From positions 49,849 to 113,848 of the forward strand of contig NZ_QWGL01000008.1 in assembly GCF_003435375.1 (NCBI RefSeq): DNA of 64,000 nt, read 5' to 3'. The notes below the pieces were generated by a model, which searched no databases, was not told where the DNA came from, and saw only the letters and a program-made list of their open reading frames with translations. The position numbers and the translations under genes were made by a program. This DNA is from Clostridium sp. AM34-11AC (GTDB lineage: Bacteria; Bacillota; Clostridia; Lachnospirales; Lachnospiraceae). Of this stretch, positions 37,091 to 45,489 are shown in pieces. Numbering within the stretch: position 1 is the stretch's first letter; each line of letters opens with the position of its first letter.

Positions 37091-37894
37091 ATGCCGGCAG
37101 CATTTGCGCATGATCTATACGGGAGAAAAGTATATATGGAGGCCGATCCGGTCATTAAACGGATCATAAAGAAGGAGCGGTACTGCTTTCTTTTAGGGGT
37201 TCACGGGCCGGATATCCTGTTCTTTTACAAGGCACTTGGAAAAAACAAGGTAAACCAGAAAGGCGTTCGGATGCACGGCGAACCCGCTGCAAAGCTCATG
37301 GAACGTGGCCGGATGTTGGTACGTGAGGCTGAGACAAAGGACGAGAGAGACGAGATGATTGCGTATCTCATGGGTGTTGCCTGCCATTTCTGTCTCGACA
37401 ATCGCGTCCACGCTTACGTGAACGCAGAGGAGAAGCGGACCGGAATCACCCACGCGGAGATCGAGACGGAGTTAGAACGGAGACTTTTGGAGCGGGAACA
37501 TATGCGTCCGCTGCATTCGAACCTCACCTGCCATTTGAAGATCACAGCCCAGACCGTGCGGGCATCATCGAGGCTTTTCGATGAGGATCCCATCAAGGTG
37601 GCAAAGGCGATCATGAGCTTCCGTACTATGAACCGGCTGTTCATCAACTCCAGCGAGTGGACGAAACGGTTCTGCTGCTTCCTCCTGCGTTTTACGGGAA
37701 GCTATGGGGTCATTCACGGCATGTTTATGAGGAAACAGCCAACGCCGGGCTGTGAGGCCATCACAGACCACCTGGAGCGTGAATTTCATGAGACAGTCCC
37801 TAAAGGAGCAGAACTTTTAAGCGATCTGCTTACATACCTGAGGGGAAAAGGACCGATGCCGGAAATCTTTCAGGGGAATTTTAACGGCGAATAG
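37091..37894 (+). CDS. zinc-dependent phospholipase C-like protein
   Basis: A 267-residue protein of the zinc-dependent phospholipase C / S1-P1 nuclease-like helical fold. Likely metal-binding histidines and aspartates are spread as in the family: AFAHDLYG at the N terminus, GVHGPDILFFY, HGEPAAKL and GVACHFCLDNRVHAY. I see no signal peptide, so it may act in the cytoplasm, unlike secreted clostridial toxins. It lacks the C-terminal PLAT domain of alpha-toxin. ATG 37091 is nine bases after AAGGAG; ATG 37082 abuts that site. It lies 94 bases before the cobalamin operon with no terminator between, so it could be co-transcribed. Substrate unknown. Confidence 0.8.
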   Translation: MPAAFAHDLYGRKVYMEADPVIKRIIKKERYCFLLGVHGPDILFFYKALGKNKVNQKGVRMHGEPAAKLMERGRMLVREAETKDERDEMIAYLMGVACHFCLDNRVHAYVNAEEKRTGITHAEIETELERRLLEREHMRPLHSNLTCHLKITAQTVRASSRLFDEDPIKVAKAIMSFRTMNRLFINSSEWTKRFCCFLLRFTGSYGVIHGMFMRKQPTPGCEAITDHLEREFHETVPKGAELLSDLLTYLRGKGPMPEIFQGNFNGE

Positions 37895-37988
37895 AGATGT
37901 GGCAGAAATTGAAGGCAGATTGCATGTCAGCCGGAAAGACTGGAAAGGTTGCACAGAATTGAAGAAATAGAACATAAAGGAGAACAAC

Positions 37989-38681
37989 ATGCAGGGAAAG
38001 ATCTATGGAATCGGAGTGGGACCGGGGGATCCGGAACTCATGACATTGAAGGCGCTGCGCCTGATCCGGGAGGCGGATGCGATCGCGATTCCGGGAAAAG
38101 AAAAAGAGACATGTACCGCATATCAGATCGCTCTGGGGGCGGTTCCGGAGATCGAGGAGAAGGAGATCATCCCTGTGGTGTTCCCGATGACGAAGGACGA
38201 GGCGGTGCTGAAGGAGAGCCATGAGGCAGCGGTGAAGAGTCTGGCTGCCCTCATGGATCAGGGAAAGACCGTGGCGTTTTTGACACTGGGGGATGTGACG
38301 GTCTATTCCACATATGGCTATGTCCATAAAAAGCTTCTGGCTCTGGGATACGAGTCTGTCCTGATTAACGGAGTCCCGTCTTTCTGCGCGGCGGCGGCAA
38401 AGCTCGGGATCTCCCTTGGGGAGAAGGCGGAGTCCATCCATATCCTGCCGGGCTCCTATCCGGTGAAGGATGGGCTGAAGCTTTCAGGGACAAAGATCTT
38501 GATGAAATCCGGGAAAAAGATCGCGGATGTGAAGCGGGAGCTTCTTCTCACGGAGTGTCCTGCCTGGATGGTGGAAAACTGCGGGATGGAGGGTGAGCGG
38601 CTGATACGAAGTGCAGCCGACATCCCGGAGGACGCGGGATATTATTCCCTTATTATCGCAAAAGACAGGGAGGAACAGTAA
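37989..38681 (+). CDS. cbiL: cobalt-factor II / precorrin-2 C20-methyltransferase
   Basis: A 230-residue SAM-dependent methylase for C20 of the corrin precursor, an early ring-methylation step. It begins KIYGIGVGPGDPELMTLKA, the SAM-binding GxGxGDP motif of tetrapyrrole methylases, and has LTLGDVTVYSTYGYV and LINGVPSFCAAAAKLG. AAAGGAG lies seven bases before the ATG. It starts the cobalamin operon, three bases ahead of the next gene. The CbiL/CobI choice (cobalt present or absent) is inferred from the cbiD gene downstream, a marker of the anaerobic route. Confidence 0.94.
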   Translation: MQGKIYGIGVGPGDPELMTLKALRLIREADAIAIPGKEKETCTAYQIALGAVPEIEEKEIIPVVFPMTKDEAVLKESHEAAVKSLAALMDQGKTVAFLTLGDVTVYSTYGYVHKKLLALGYESVLINGVPSFCAAAAKLGISLGEKAESIHILPGSYPVKDGLKLSGTKILMKSGKKIADVKRELLLTECPAWMVENCGMEGERLIRSAADIPEDAGYYSLIIAKDREEQ

Positions 38682-38684
38682 AGG

Positions 38685-41168
38685 ATGGGAGCAATAAAAC
38701 GCCGAACGGTCCGGATCGGAACACGAAAGAGCAGGCTGGCGCTTGTGCAGACAAACATGGTGGCGGAGGCAATCGAGGCCGTATGTCCGGAGGTGAAGTG
38801 TGAGCTGGTTCCCCTAATGACAAAGGGCGACAAGATCTTAAAGACATCCCTGGTGGCATTCGGAGGAAAAGGAGCTTTCGTGGAGGAGTTTGAGCAGTCC
38901 CTCTTAAACGGGGACATTGATCTTGCGGTCCACAGCGCGAAAGACATGCCAATGGACTTGAGCGACGGGCTCTGTATTGGGGCCGTCTTAAAGCGGGAAG
39001 ATCCGAGGGATGTCTTTGTGACGGTAAAGGGTCGTACTCCGGAGCGGAGTCCCAGGATTATCGGAACGGGAAGTCCGAGACGCCAGGTGCAGATCATGGA
39101 GCGCGGGGATGTGGAATGCCGTCTGCTTCGCGGAAATGTCGACACGAGACTGGAAAAACTGTACCAGAAGGAGTACGACGGGATCATCCTGGCTGCGGCG
39201 GGTCTTAATCGTCTGGGCCTTTTTAATGATCCGAGATTTTCCTTTGAGTTTCTGGAACCGGAAATGTTTATCCCGGCAGGAGGTCAGGGGATCATCGCAG
39301 TGGAAGCGAAAAAGGGCAGTGAGGTATTAAAGATCCTCAAAAAACTGAATGATAAAGAAGCGGAGCGGGCATTGTTCGCGGAGAGAAAAGTGCTGCGCCT
39401 TTTAGGTGCCGGCTGTACCGCAGCGGTAGGCGTGTACGCGAAGGAAGAGAATGGAACATTTTGGATGGGACTCATGCGGGAGACAAAAAATGGACTTATC
39501 CGCAGGAAGATCTCCGGAGCGCCGGAGGATTCCATGAAACTCGCGGAGCTTCTCGTAAAGAAGGGGACCGAAGGGGAGCTTCCGGCAGGGAAAGCTTATC
39601 TTGTGGGAGCAGGCCCCGGAAACGGCGGACTTATCACGGTAAAAGGACAGCAGATCTTAAAGGCAGCGGAGGTCCTTGTCTATGATCGACTTGGCTCCGA
39701 GGAACTGCTCTCCCTGGTGCCGGAGGACTGCGAGCAGATCTATGTGGGAAAAGAGGCAGGACACCACATCAAAAAGCAGTCGGAGATCAACCGGATCCTG
39801 GTGGAGAAGGCACTGGAAGGAAAGCGCGTCGTCCGGTTAAAGGGTGGAGATCCCTTTGTGTTCGGGCGCGGCGGAGAGGAGATCCAGGCGCTCACAGAAG
39901 CAGGAATCCCCTATGAAGTGATCCCCGGCGTTACCTCAGCCATCGGGGCACTGGAGGCGGCTGGAATCCCTGTCACCCACCGGAATATCGCGAGAGATTT
40001 CCATGTTTTCACGGGACATATCTCCCACGAGGGCGGCGAGGGACTTTCCGGGGATTACAGCCTGTACGCGAAGCTTCCGGGAACTCTGATCTTCCTTATG
40101 GGACTCTCAAACCTTGAGGAGATCGTGAAACGTCTCATAGATGGCGGAAAAGACGGGGAGACGCCTGCAGCCGTTGTGACGGACGGAACACTGTCCCGAA
40201 TGCGCGTTGTCCGGGCATCCTTAAAGGATCTGCCTGAGGCTGTAAGAAAAGCGGGACTTACGCCTCCCGGAATCATCGCTGTGGGTGAGGTCTGTGCCTT
40301 CCACTTTACATCTATGGTGCCGGGCGTGCTTACTGGAATCACGGTGGGAGTCACCGGAACAGAGGCCGTTAGAGGACGGATCATAAGCCGCCTGTCCGAT
40401 GAGGGTGCGAAGACGGTCCGCGCGGGGGAATCCCTTGTGGTACGGGAGTCCATGGAACGGCTGGATCAGGCGTTTGCGGACCTTTCCCGTTACAGATGGG
40501 TGATTTTTACGAGCCGGAATGCAGTCCGGATCTTCTTTGACCGGATGCGGGAGAAACATGTAGATATCAGAAAACTTGGCGGATTAAAATTTGCGGTTGT
40601 CGGGCGCGGAACAGGGGAGTATCTGGAGAGCGTCGGAATCACGCCGGACTTTATCCCGGAGGAATATACAACGAAGGCGCTGGCAGATGGACTTGTCAAA
40701 TACCTGAAGGAGAATGGAGAGACTTCTGGGGCAAAAACTGCTGCCGCCAATATAGCCTACAGCATTTCCAGTTCAGAAAATGTTTGTCCGTGTGCTGAGG
40801 CAGGAAAATTTCTGATCCCGCGGGCAAAGCAGGGCTCGAAGGTCCTCACGGAGACACTGGCGGAACAGGGATATGCGTTTGATGATATTCCAATCTATGA
40901 TATCCTGGTGGAGCAGACGGAGCTTGCGAGACTTAAAACTGCCGACTATATCACGTTTGAGAGCGGCTCCGGCGTCCGAGGATTCTTCGCGGGACGTGAG
41001 GCGGAAGCGGTATCTCTGTTTGAGACGGTGAGACCAGTCTGCATCGGAAAGGTGACAGCGGCAGTCCTTGCGGAATACGGAGTGAAGAATGCCCTGACAG
41101 CTTCCGACTATACAGCGGACGGAATTTTAGAGGTGCTGCTGACGGACAGAAACGAGATCACGAGGTAA
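38685..41168 (+). CDS. hemC-cobA-hemD: trifunctional hydroxymethylbilane synthase / uroporphyrinogen-III methyltransferase / uroporphyrinogen-III synthase
   Basis: An 827-residue fusion for three consecutive tetrapyrrole steps from porphobilinogen to precorrin-2. Residues 1-300 are HemC: RIGTRKSRLALVQ, LAVHSAKDMP, and Cys244 in LGAGCTAAVGVY, the dipyrromethane attachment site. About 304-545 is the SUMT/CobA methylase: YLVGAGPGNGGLITVKG, VVRLKGGDPFVFGRGGEE, PGVTSAIGALEAAGIPVTHR. About 555-827 is HemD, with FTSRNAVRIFF. HemD carries an extra low-complexity stretch near 680-708. Two-domain CobA-HemD fusions are common in clostridia; fusion to HemC as well is less usual. The start has GGGAGG and AAAGG upstream. 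Confidence 0.93.
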   Translation: MGAIKRRTVRIGTRKSRLALVQTNMVAEAIEAVCPEVKCELVPLMTKGDKILKTSLVAFGGKGAFVEEFEQSLLNGDIDLAVHSAKDMPMDLSDGLCIGAVLKREDPRDVFVTVKGRTPERSPRIIGTGSPRRQVQIMERGDVECRLLRGNVDTRLEKLYQKEYDGIILAAAGLNRLGLFNDPRFSFEFLEPEMFIPAGGQGIIAVEAKKGSEVLKILKKLNDKEAERALFAERKVLRLLGAGCTAAVGVYAKEENGTFWMGLMRETKNGLIRRKISGAPEDSMKLAELLVKKGTEGELPAGKAYLVGAGPGNGGLITVKGQQILKAAEVLVYDRLGSEELLSLVPEDCEQIYVGKEAGHHIKKQSEINRILVEKALEGKRVVRLKGGDPFVFGRGGEEIQALTEAGIPYEVIPGVTSAIGALEAAGIPVTHRNIARDFHVFTGHISHEGGEGLSGDYSLYAKLPGTLIFLMGLSNLEEIVKRLIDGGKDGETPAAVVTDGTLSRMRVVRASLKDLPEAVRKAGLTPPGIIAVGEVCAFHFTSMVPGVLTGITVGVTGTEAVRGRIISRLSDEGAKTVRAGESLVVRESMERLDQAFADLSRYRWVIFTSRNAVRIFFDRMREKHVDIRKLGGLKFAVVGRGTGEYLESVGITPDFIPEEYTTKALADGLVKYLKENGETSGAKTAAANIAYSISSSENVCPCAEAGKFLIPRAKQGSKVLTETLAEQGYAFDDIPIYDILVEQTELARLKTADYITFESGSGVRGFFAGREAEAVSLFETVRPVCIGKVTAAVLAEYGVKNALTASDYTADGILEVLLTDRNEITR

Positions 41169-41170
41169 AC

Positions 41171-42583
41171 ATGGATACCTTTGTATACAAAGATCATAAA
41201 AAGTTAAGATGCGGATACACCACAGGGACCTGTGCGGCCATAGCGGCCCAGGGGGCGGTGCGATTTCTGCTCACAGGGTCCTGGAAAGAGACGGAGGAGA
41301 TCATGACCCCGAAGGGGATTCCGGTGTGCGTATCGCTGGAAGAGAAAACTTCCGGGGATAGTTGGGCGGAGTGCGCGGTCAGGAAGGACGCAGGGGACGA
41401 TTATGATGTGACGAACGGGATCCTGGTGTATGCGCGGGCGGAGTTTGTGAAAGATAAAAACTTTTATGAAAAGGTTCAGATGTCACATCTGGAAAGTTCC
41501 GGGTTCGGAGTTGCAGGAGAAAAACCTGGTCTGAGTCCAGAAAACCAGAAACAACAGAAAAAAGCGAATGCCGCTCATCAGAAAGAGGCACTTCCTGAGT
41601 CGCTTGTCAGAATCGACGGCGGCATCGGCATCGGTCGCATCACAAAATCCGGTCTGGATCAGCCAATAGGCGCTGCAGCGATCAATTCTGTGCCGCGTAA
41701 GATGATCCGGGACGCTGTCTACGAGCTTTTGGAGGAAGCCGGAGAGCTTCGCCTGGTATCGATCACAATATCGGTTCCTGCAGGCGTAGAAGCCGCGAAG
41801 AAGACCTTCAACCCGGTCCTGGGAATCGAGGGCGGGATCTCCGTTCTCGGGACCAGCGGGATTGTGGAGCCCATGAGTGAGGAAGCGCTTGTCGAGACGA
41901 TCCGTACCCATCTAAATGTCTTAAAGGCAGAGGGCAGAAAATGGGTGATCGCAGTGCCTGGAAATATGGGCGCGGGATTTTTAGAGAGGTATCTCGTAGA
42001 ACATGGTAAATTCTGTACCGATGCTCATCAAGGGAGTAACGCGGCGGACACGGATGCTGCTGTTGAGGCGGAACAGATGGCTTATGGAGAATTATCAACG
42101 GAAACAGAACCATCACTTCTGGAAGGATTTATGAATTCCCTCGTCACCATGAGCAACTTCGTCGGCAAGACCATTGACCTTGCCGCGGAACTGGGCTTTT
42201 CCGGTATCCTGATCGCCGGTCACATGGGAAAACTCGTGAAGATCGGAAACGGGATCATGAACACCCACTCCAGGGAGGCGGATGGTCGCATGGACACGAT
42301 GCTGTCCTGCGCGTTATCTGCCGGAACCGAGGACCTGGAACTCCTTAGAAAGATCCAGAGATCCAACACGACGGATGAGGCGATGGATCACTTAAAACAG
42401 GCGGGAATCATAGAGGACACGATAAACGTATTCTTAAAGCGTGCCGATTGGCACCTTACCCATCGATCCAGGGACGAGGTGAGGACGGGAATGATCGTCT
42501 TCGGGACAAAGGGGGAGTATCTGGGAGAGACGGAAGGCGCGGATGCGATTCTGCGGTCAGCGTTGAAAGAGCTGGATCAATAA
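41171..42583 (+). CDS. cbiD: cobalt-precorrin-5B C1-methyltransferase
   Basis: A 470-residue methylase that adds the C1 methyl in the anaerobic cobalamin route. Family signatures are LRCGYTTGTCAAIAAQGA at the N terminus, the glycine-rich GGIGIGRITKSGLDQPIG, and VVTMSNFVGKTID-like LVTMSNFVGKTIDLAAELG. Residues about 115-141 (rich in Lys, Gln, Asn, Glu) are an insertion between conserved blocks, which makes it longer than the usual 360-380 residues. CbiD marks the oxygen-independent pathway. Two bases separate it from the HemC fusion. A 31-base tandem duplication of its 3' end follows the stop. Confidence 0.94.
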   Translation: MDTFVYKDHKKLRCGYTTGTCAAIAAQGAVRFLLTGSWKETEEIMTPKGIPVCVSLEEKTSGDSWAECAVRKDAGDDYDVTNGILVYARAEFVKDKNFYEKVQMSHLESSGFGVAGEKPGLSPENQKQQKKANAAHQKEALPESLVRIDGGIGIGRITKSGLDQPIGAAAINSVPRKMIRDAVYELLEEAGELRLVSITISVPAGVEAAKKTFNPVLGIEGGISVLGTSGIVEPMSEEALVETIRTHLNVLKAEGRKWVIAVPGNMGAGFLERYLVEHGKFCTDAHQGSNAADTDAAVEAEQMAYGELSTETEPSLLEGFMNSLVTMSNFVGKTIDLAAELGFSGILIAGHMGKLVKIGNGIMNTHSREADGRMDTMLSCALSAGTEDLELLRKIQRSNTTDEAMDHLKQAGIIEDTINVFLKRADWHLTHRSRDEVRTGMIVFGTKGEYLGETEGADAILRSALKELDQ

Positions 42584-42622
42584 GCTTCCACTTAGCGCTG
42601 AAAGAACTGAAACAATAAGTTT
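42557..42622 (+). repeat. tandem duplication of the cbiD 3' end
   Basis: Bases 42557-42587 and 42592-42622 match at 25 of 31 positions. The first copy encodes SALKELDQ-stop; the second, after the stop, would read SALKELKQ-stop. Confidence 0.75.
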
Positions 42623-42680
42623 TGGAACAACGCATGAAAGTTACGGTCTCTGATCATTCATCGAAATTAAAGGAAACACT

Positions 42681-43985
42681 ATGGAAAACAGGCAGAAAAA
42701 TTACGGGAGCGTCCATGACACAAAGGCATCCATGATGTATAACCGCTTCCTGAAACAATACAACGAGTGGCTTTCCGGCGGACCGATCCCGGATACCGGG
42801 AATCAGGATACAAAGTATTTTCTGGGCCAGCAGCGGAAGCGGTTGGAAAAACGCGGACTTCACAGAGAGTCATCCATAGAACTCCGGGGTCTTCTGGCCT
42901 CAGCCGGCGCGATCCCGCCGAAGGTCGGAAAGAAATATACGAATGTGACAGAATTCCGCACGGCGCAGAGAAATACGACATATTCCAGGGGTGGACGGAT
43001 CATCGGAAAATTCCGGAAGAAAGAGATCTTATACCAGACGATCACCTTCGCGAATGAGGCGACGGTAGACGGAACGGAGCCATGTACCTGCCCGTCCTGC
43101 GGAGCGGTGAGCCAGATCAAGGCGCTGTTTGAAGGCTGCCCATACTGCCACACAAGATTTCTGATGCAGGATCTGTATCCGAAGGTCGCGAATTTTTATT
43201 CCATTGAAGACCTCAGCTATTCCAAGGAAGAGATCAAAAGAACATTAACTCCCTGGTGCGGCGGAGGGGCAGTCATCTTCACGGTGTTCATGCTGGCATA
43301 CCTGGCATGGGAGAGGGCAAAGACCGGTGATCCTCTGACACTATATTCCATGATCTGCCCGCTGATCGGGTATCCAGTAATCGGAGCCTTCGGCGGATAT
43401 ATGCTGTTTGCCTTAAAAACACTTGGGTATATTTTCTGGCGGGCGATGCAGAGCCTTGGACTTCTGTTTGCCACTTCTGGCAGCAAAAACAGGCTGATCC
43501 GGTTCATGAAGAATTACGAGCCGGATTTTGGCTATGAAAACTTTGCAAACCAGGTCATTGCTCTGGCAAAAAATATTATCTTTTCCGAGCCGGGAGAGGA
43601 CCTTTCTATTATCCGCGGTCCCTGGGATGGGGAAAGTTTCCAGAACATCACGGACATTGTATACAGGGGAGCTATGTCGGTGGGGAACTGCTGGCAGGAA
43701 GGCCCGTATGTGTATGCGGATATCGATCTGTACTTCTGCGATACATATGACAGGGGAAGTTCGATGAAGGAGAAAAACGACAGGATCCGGATGATCGTCG
43801 GAAAGAATATCCAGATCCCGCAGGACCCGGGATACTCGATCCATCAGGTCTCCTGTGAAAGCTGCGGGGCAAGCTTTGACGCGATGAAGATCCGTCACTG
43901 CCCGTACTGCAAGCGGGAGTATGACATGAGAGACCATGCATGGACGGTCATGAAGATTCGAAAAACAGGAGGAAAACCATCATGA
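42681..43985 (+). CDS. double-zinc-ribbon membrane protein inside the cobalamin operon, unknown function
   Basis: A 434-residue protein that I do not recognise. An N-terminal basic domain of about 130 residues leads to a first zinc ribbon (CPSCGA...CPYCH, near 135-155). Two hydrophobic segments follow (about 190-210 and 220-255). The domain after them (about 280-385: GYENFANQVIALAKNIIF, then a beta-rich part with YADIDLYFCDTYDRG) faintly recalls Tim44-like folds. A second ribbon (CESCGA...CPYCK) comes near residue 393. Its TGA overlaps the cbiF start (ATGA), so it is translated with the methylases. It is not CbiG, CbiK, CbiX or CobU by any motif. Metal delivery is speculation. Confidence 0.8.
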   Translation: MENRQKNYGSVHDTKASMMYNRFLKQYNEWLSGGPIPDTGNQDTKYFLGQQRKRLEKRGLHRESSIELRGLLASAGAIPPKVGKKYTNVTEFRTAQRNTTYSRGGRIIGKFRKKEILYQTITFANEATVDGTEPCTCPSCGAVSQIKALFEGCPYCHTRFLMQDLYPKVANFYSIEDLSYSKEEIKRTLTPWCGGGAVIFTVFMLAYLAWERAKTGDPLTLYSMICPLIGYPVIGAFGGYMLFALKTLGYIFWRAMQSLGLLFATSGSKNRLIRFMKNYEPDFGYENFANQVIALAKNIIFSEPGEDLSIIRGPWDGESFQNITDIVYRGAMSVGNCWQEGPYVYADIDLYFCDTYDRGSSMKEKNDRIRMIVGKNIQIPQDPGYSIHQVSCESCGASFDAMKIRHCPYCKREYDMRDHAWTVMKIRKTGGKPS

Positions 43986-44752
43986 TACATTTTGTGGGAG
44001 CCGGAAGCGGAGCGCCGGACTTGATCACGGTCCGGGGACAGAAATTCCTTCGGGAGGCGGACGTGGTGATCTATGCGGGATCCCTTGTGAATCCGGAGCT
44101 TTTAAAGGAGACGAAGCCGGGGTGTGAGATCTTAAACAGTGCCTACATGACTCTTGACGAGGTGATCCGTGCCATGGAGAAAGCGGAGCGTGAGGGAAAA
44201 ATGACGGTGCGGCTTCATACCGGTGATCCGGCGATCTACGGCGCGATCCGGGAGCAGATGGACCGGCTGGATGAGAAAAAGATTGCTTACGATGTATGCC
44301 CGGGGGTCAGCTCCTTCTGCGGCGCTGCATCGAGTCTCCATGCGGAACTCACGCTGCCTGGCGTGTCCCAGTCCGTGATCATCACGAGAATGGCGGGGCG
44401 GACCGGAGTCCCGGAGCGGGAGAGTTTCCGTTCCTTGGCGGTTCACCATGCGACCATGGCGGTGTTCTTAAGCACGGGACTGTTGTCACAGATGGAAAAG
44501 GAACTTGCGGAAGCCGGATATGAGTCGGACACGCCGGCGGTGATCATCTACAAGGCGACATGGCCGGAGGAGAAGATCGTCCGCTGCACCGTCTCTACGC
44601 TGGCGAAGTCCGCAGAGGAGAACGGAATTAAGAAGACGGCAATGATCTTTATCGGTGATGTATTCGGCACGAGAGAGGCAAACGGTTACGAGGAGTCAAG
44701 ACTCTATGCGCCGGACTTCTCCACGGAATTCAGAAAGGGGACGGACATATGA
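43982..44752 (+). CDS. cbiF: cobalt-precorrin-4 C11-methyltransferase
   Basis: A 256-residue SAM methylase for C11 of the corrin ring. It begins MIHFVGAGSGAPDLITVRGQ, the CbiF/CobM version of the SAM motif, and has VVIYAGSLVNPELL, RLHTGDPAIYGAIREQ and CPGVSSFCGAASSL. ATG 43982 overlaps the stop of the unknown membrane gene; GGAGG (43970-43974) is the ribosome site. Its end overlaps cbiH by four bases. Assignment over other corrin methylases rests on the AGSLVNPELL and HTGDPAIYGA blocks. Confidence 0.94.
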   Translation: MIHFVGAGSGAPDLITVRGQKFLREADVVIYAGSLVNPELLKETKPGCEILNSAYMTLDEVIRAMEKAEREGKMTVRLHTGDPAIYGAIREQMDRLDEKKIAYDVCPGVSSFCGAASSLHAELTLPGVSQSVIITRMAGRTGVPERESFRSLAVHHATMAVFLSTGLLSQMEKELAEAGYESDTPAVIIYKATWPEEKIVRCTVSTLAKSAEENGIKKTAMIFIGDVFGTREANGYEESRLYAPDFSTEFRKGTDI

Positions 44753-45489
44753 AGAAGCTGACAGTGGTCGGCATGGGACCTGGAGAATATGAATCCATGA
44801 CGCTCCGTGCCGTAAAGGCGCTTAACACCTGCGATGTGATCGTGGGATACACGGTCTATGTGGATCTCGCGAAGCCGTACTTTCCAGATAAGGAATTTCT
44901 GACGACCCCCATGAAACGGGAGATCGAGCGCTGCGAGATGGCTTTTGCGGAGGCGGAAAAAGGAAGATCTGTCGTGATGATCTGCAGCGGGGACGCAGGA
45001 ATCTACGGAATGGCGGGACCGATCCTGGAACTCGGGGAGAAGCACCCGGAGGTGGAGATCGAGGTGATCCCGGGGATCACGGCGGCTCTCTCCGGCGGCG
45101 CTGTCCTCGGGGCACCGCTGATGCATGATTTTGCGGTGATCAGCTTAAGTGATCTTTTAACACCCTGGGAGACCATTGAGAATCGCCTGGACGCGGCGGC
45201 GAAGACTGATTTTTCCATCTGCCTCTATAATCCGTCCAGCAGGAAGCGGGCGGACTATTTAAAGCGTGCGTGTGAGATCTTTTTACGGTACAAGAGCTCG
45301 AATACCGTCTGCGGCATTGTAAAGAACATCGGAAGAGACGGGGAGACGAAGAAGGTCATGACGTTAGCGGAATTGAAAGATTACGAGGCGGACATGTTCA
45401 CCACCGTGTTTATTGGAAACAGCCGGACCGAAAAGTCCGTCCTTGGCGGGCAGAACTGGATGGTCACACCGAGAGGATACCGGATATGA
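44749..45489 (+). CDS. cbiH: cobalt-precorrin-3 C17-methyltransferase (ring contraction)
   Basis: A 246-residue SAM methylase that methylates C17 and contracts the porphyrin ring to a corrin. Signatures are KKLTVVGMGPGEYESMTLRAVKAL at the N terminus, VIVGYTVYVDL, ICSGDAGIYGMAGPILEL, PGITAALSGGAVLGAPLMHDF and CLYNPSSRKRADYL. It is a stand-alone methylase with no CbiG fused, unlike several clostridial versions. It overlaps both neighbours by four bases. Confidence 0.94.
   Translation: MKKLTVVGMGPGEYESMTLRAVKALNTCDVIVGYTVYVDLAKPYFPDKEFLTTPMKREIERCEMAFAEAEKGRSVVMICSGDAGIYGMAGPILELGEKHPEVEIEVIPGITAALSGGAVLGAPLMHDFAVISLSDLLTPWETIENRLDAAAKTDFSICLYNPSSRKRADYLKRACEIFLRYKSSNTVCGIVKNIGRDGETKKVMTLAELKDYEADMFTTVFIGNSRTEKSVLGGQNWMVTPRGYRI

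Noticed and set aside
42681-43985. CbiG or a cobalt chelatase
   Set aside because: Length, two membrane segments and two zinc ribbons do not match CbiG, CbiK or CbiX, and none of their motifs is present.
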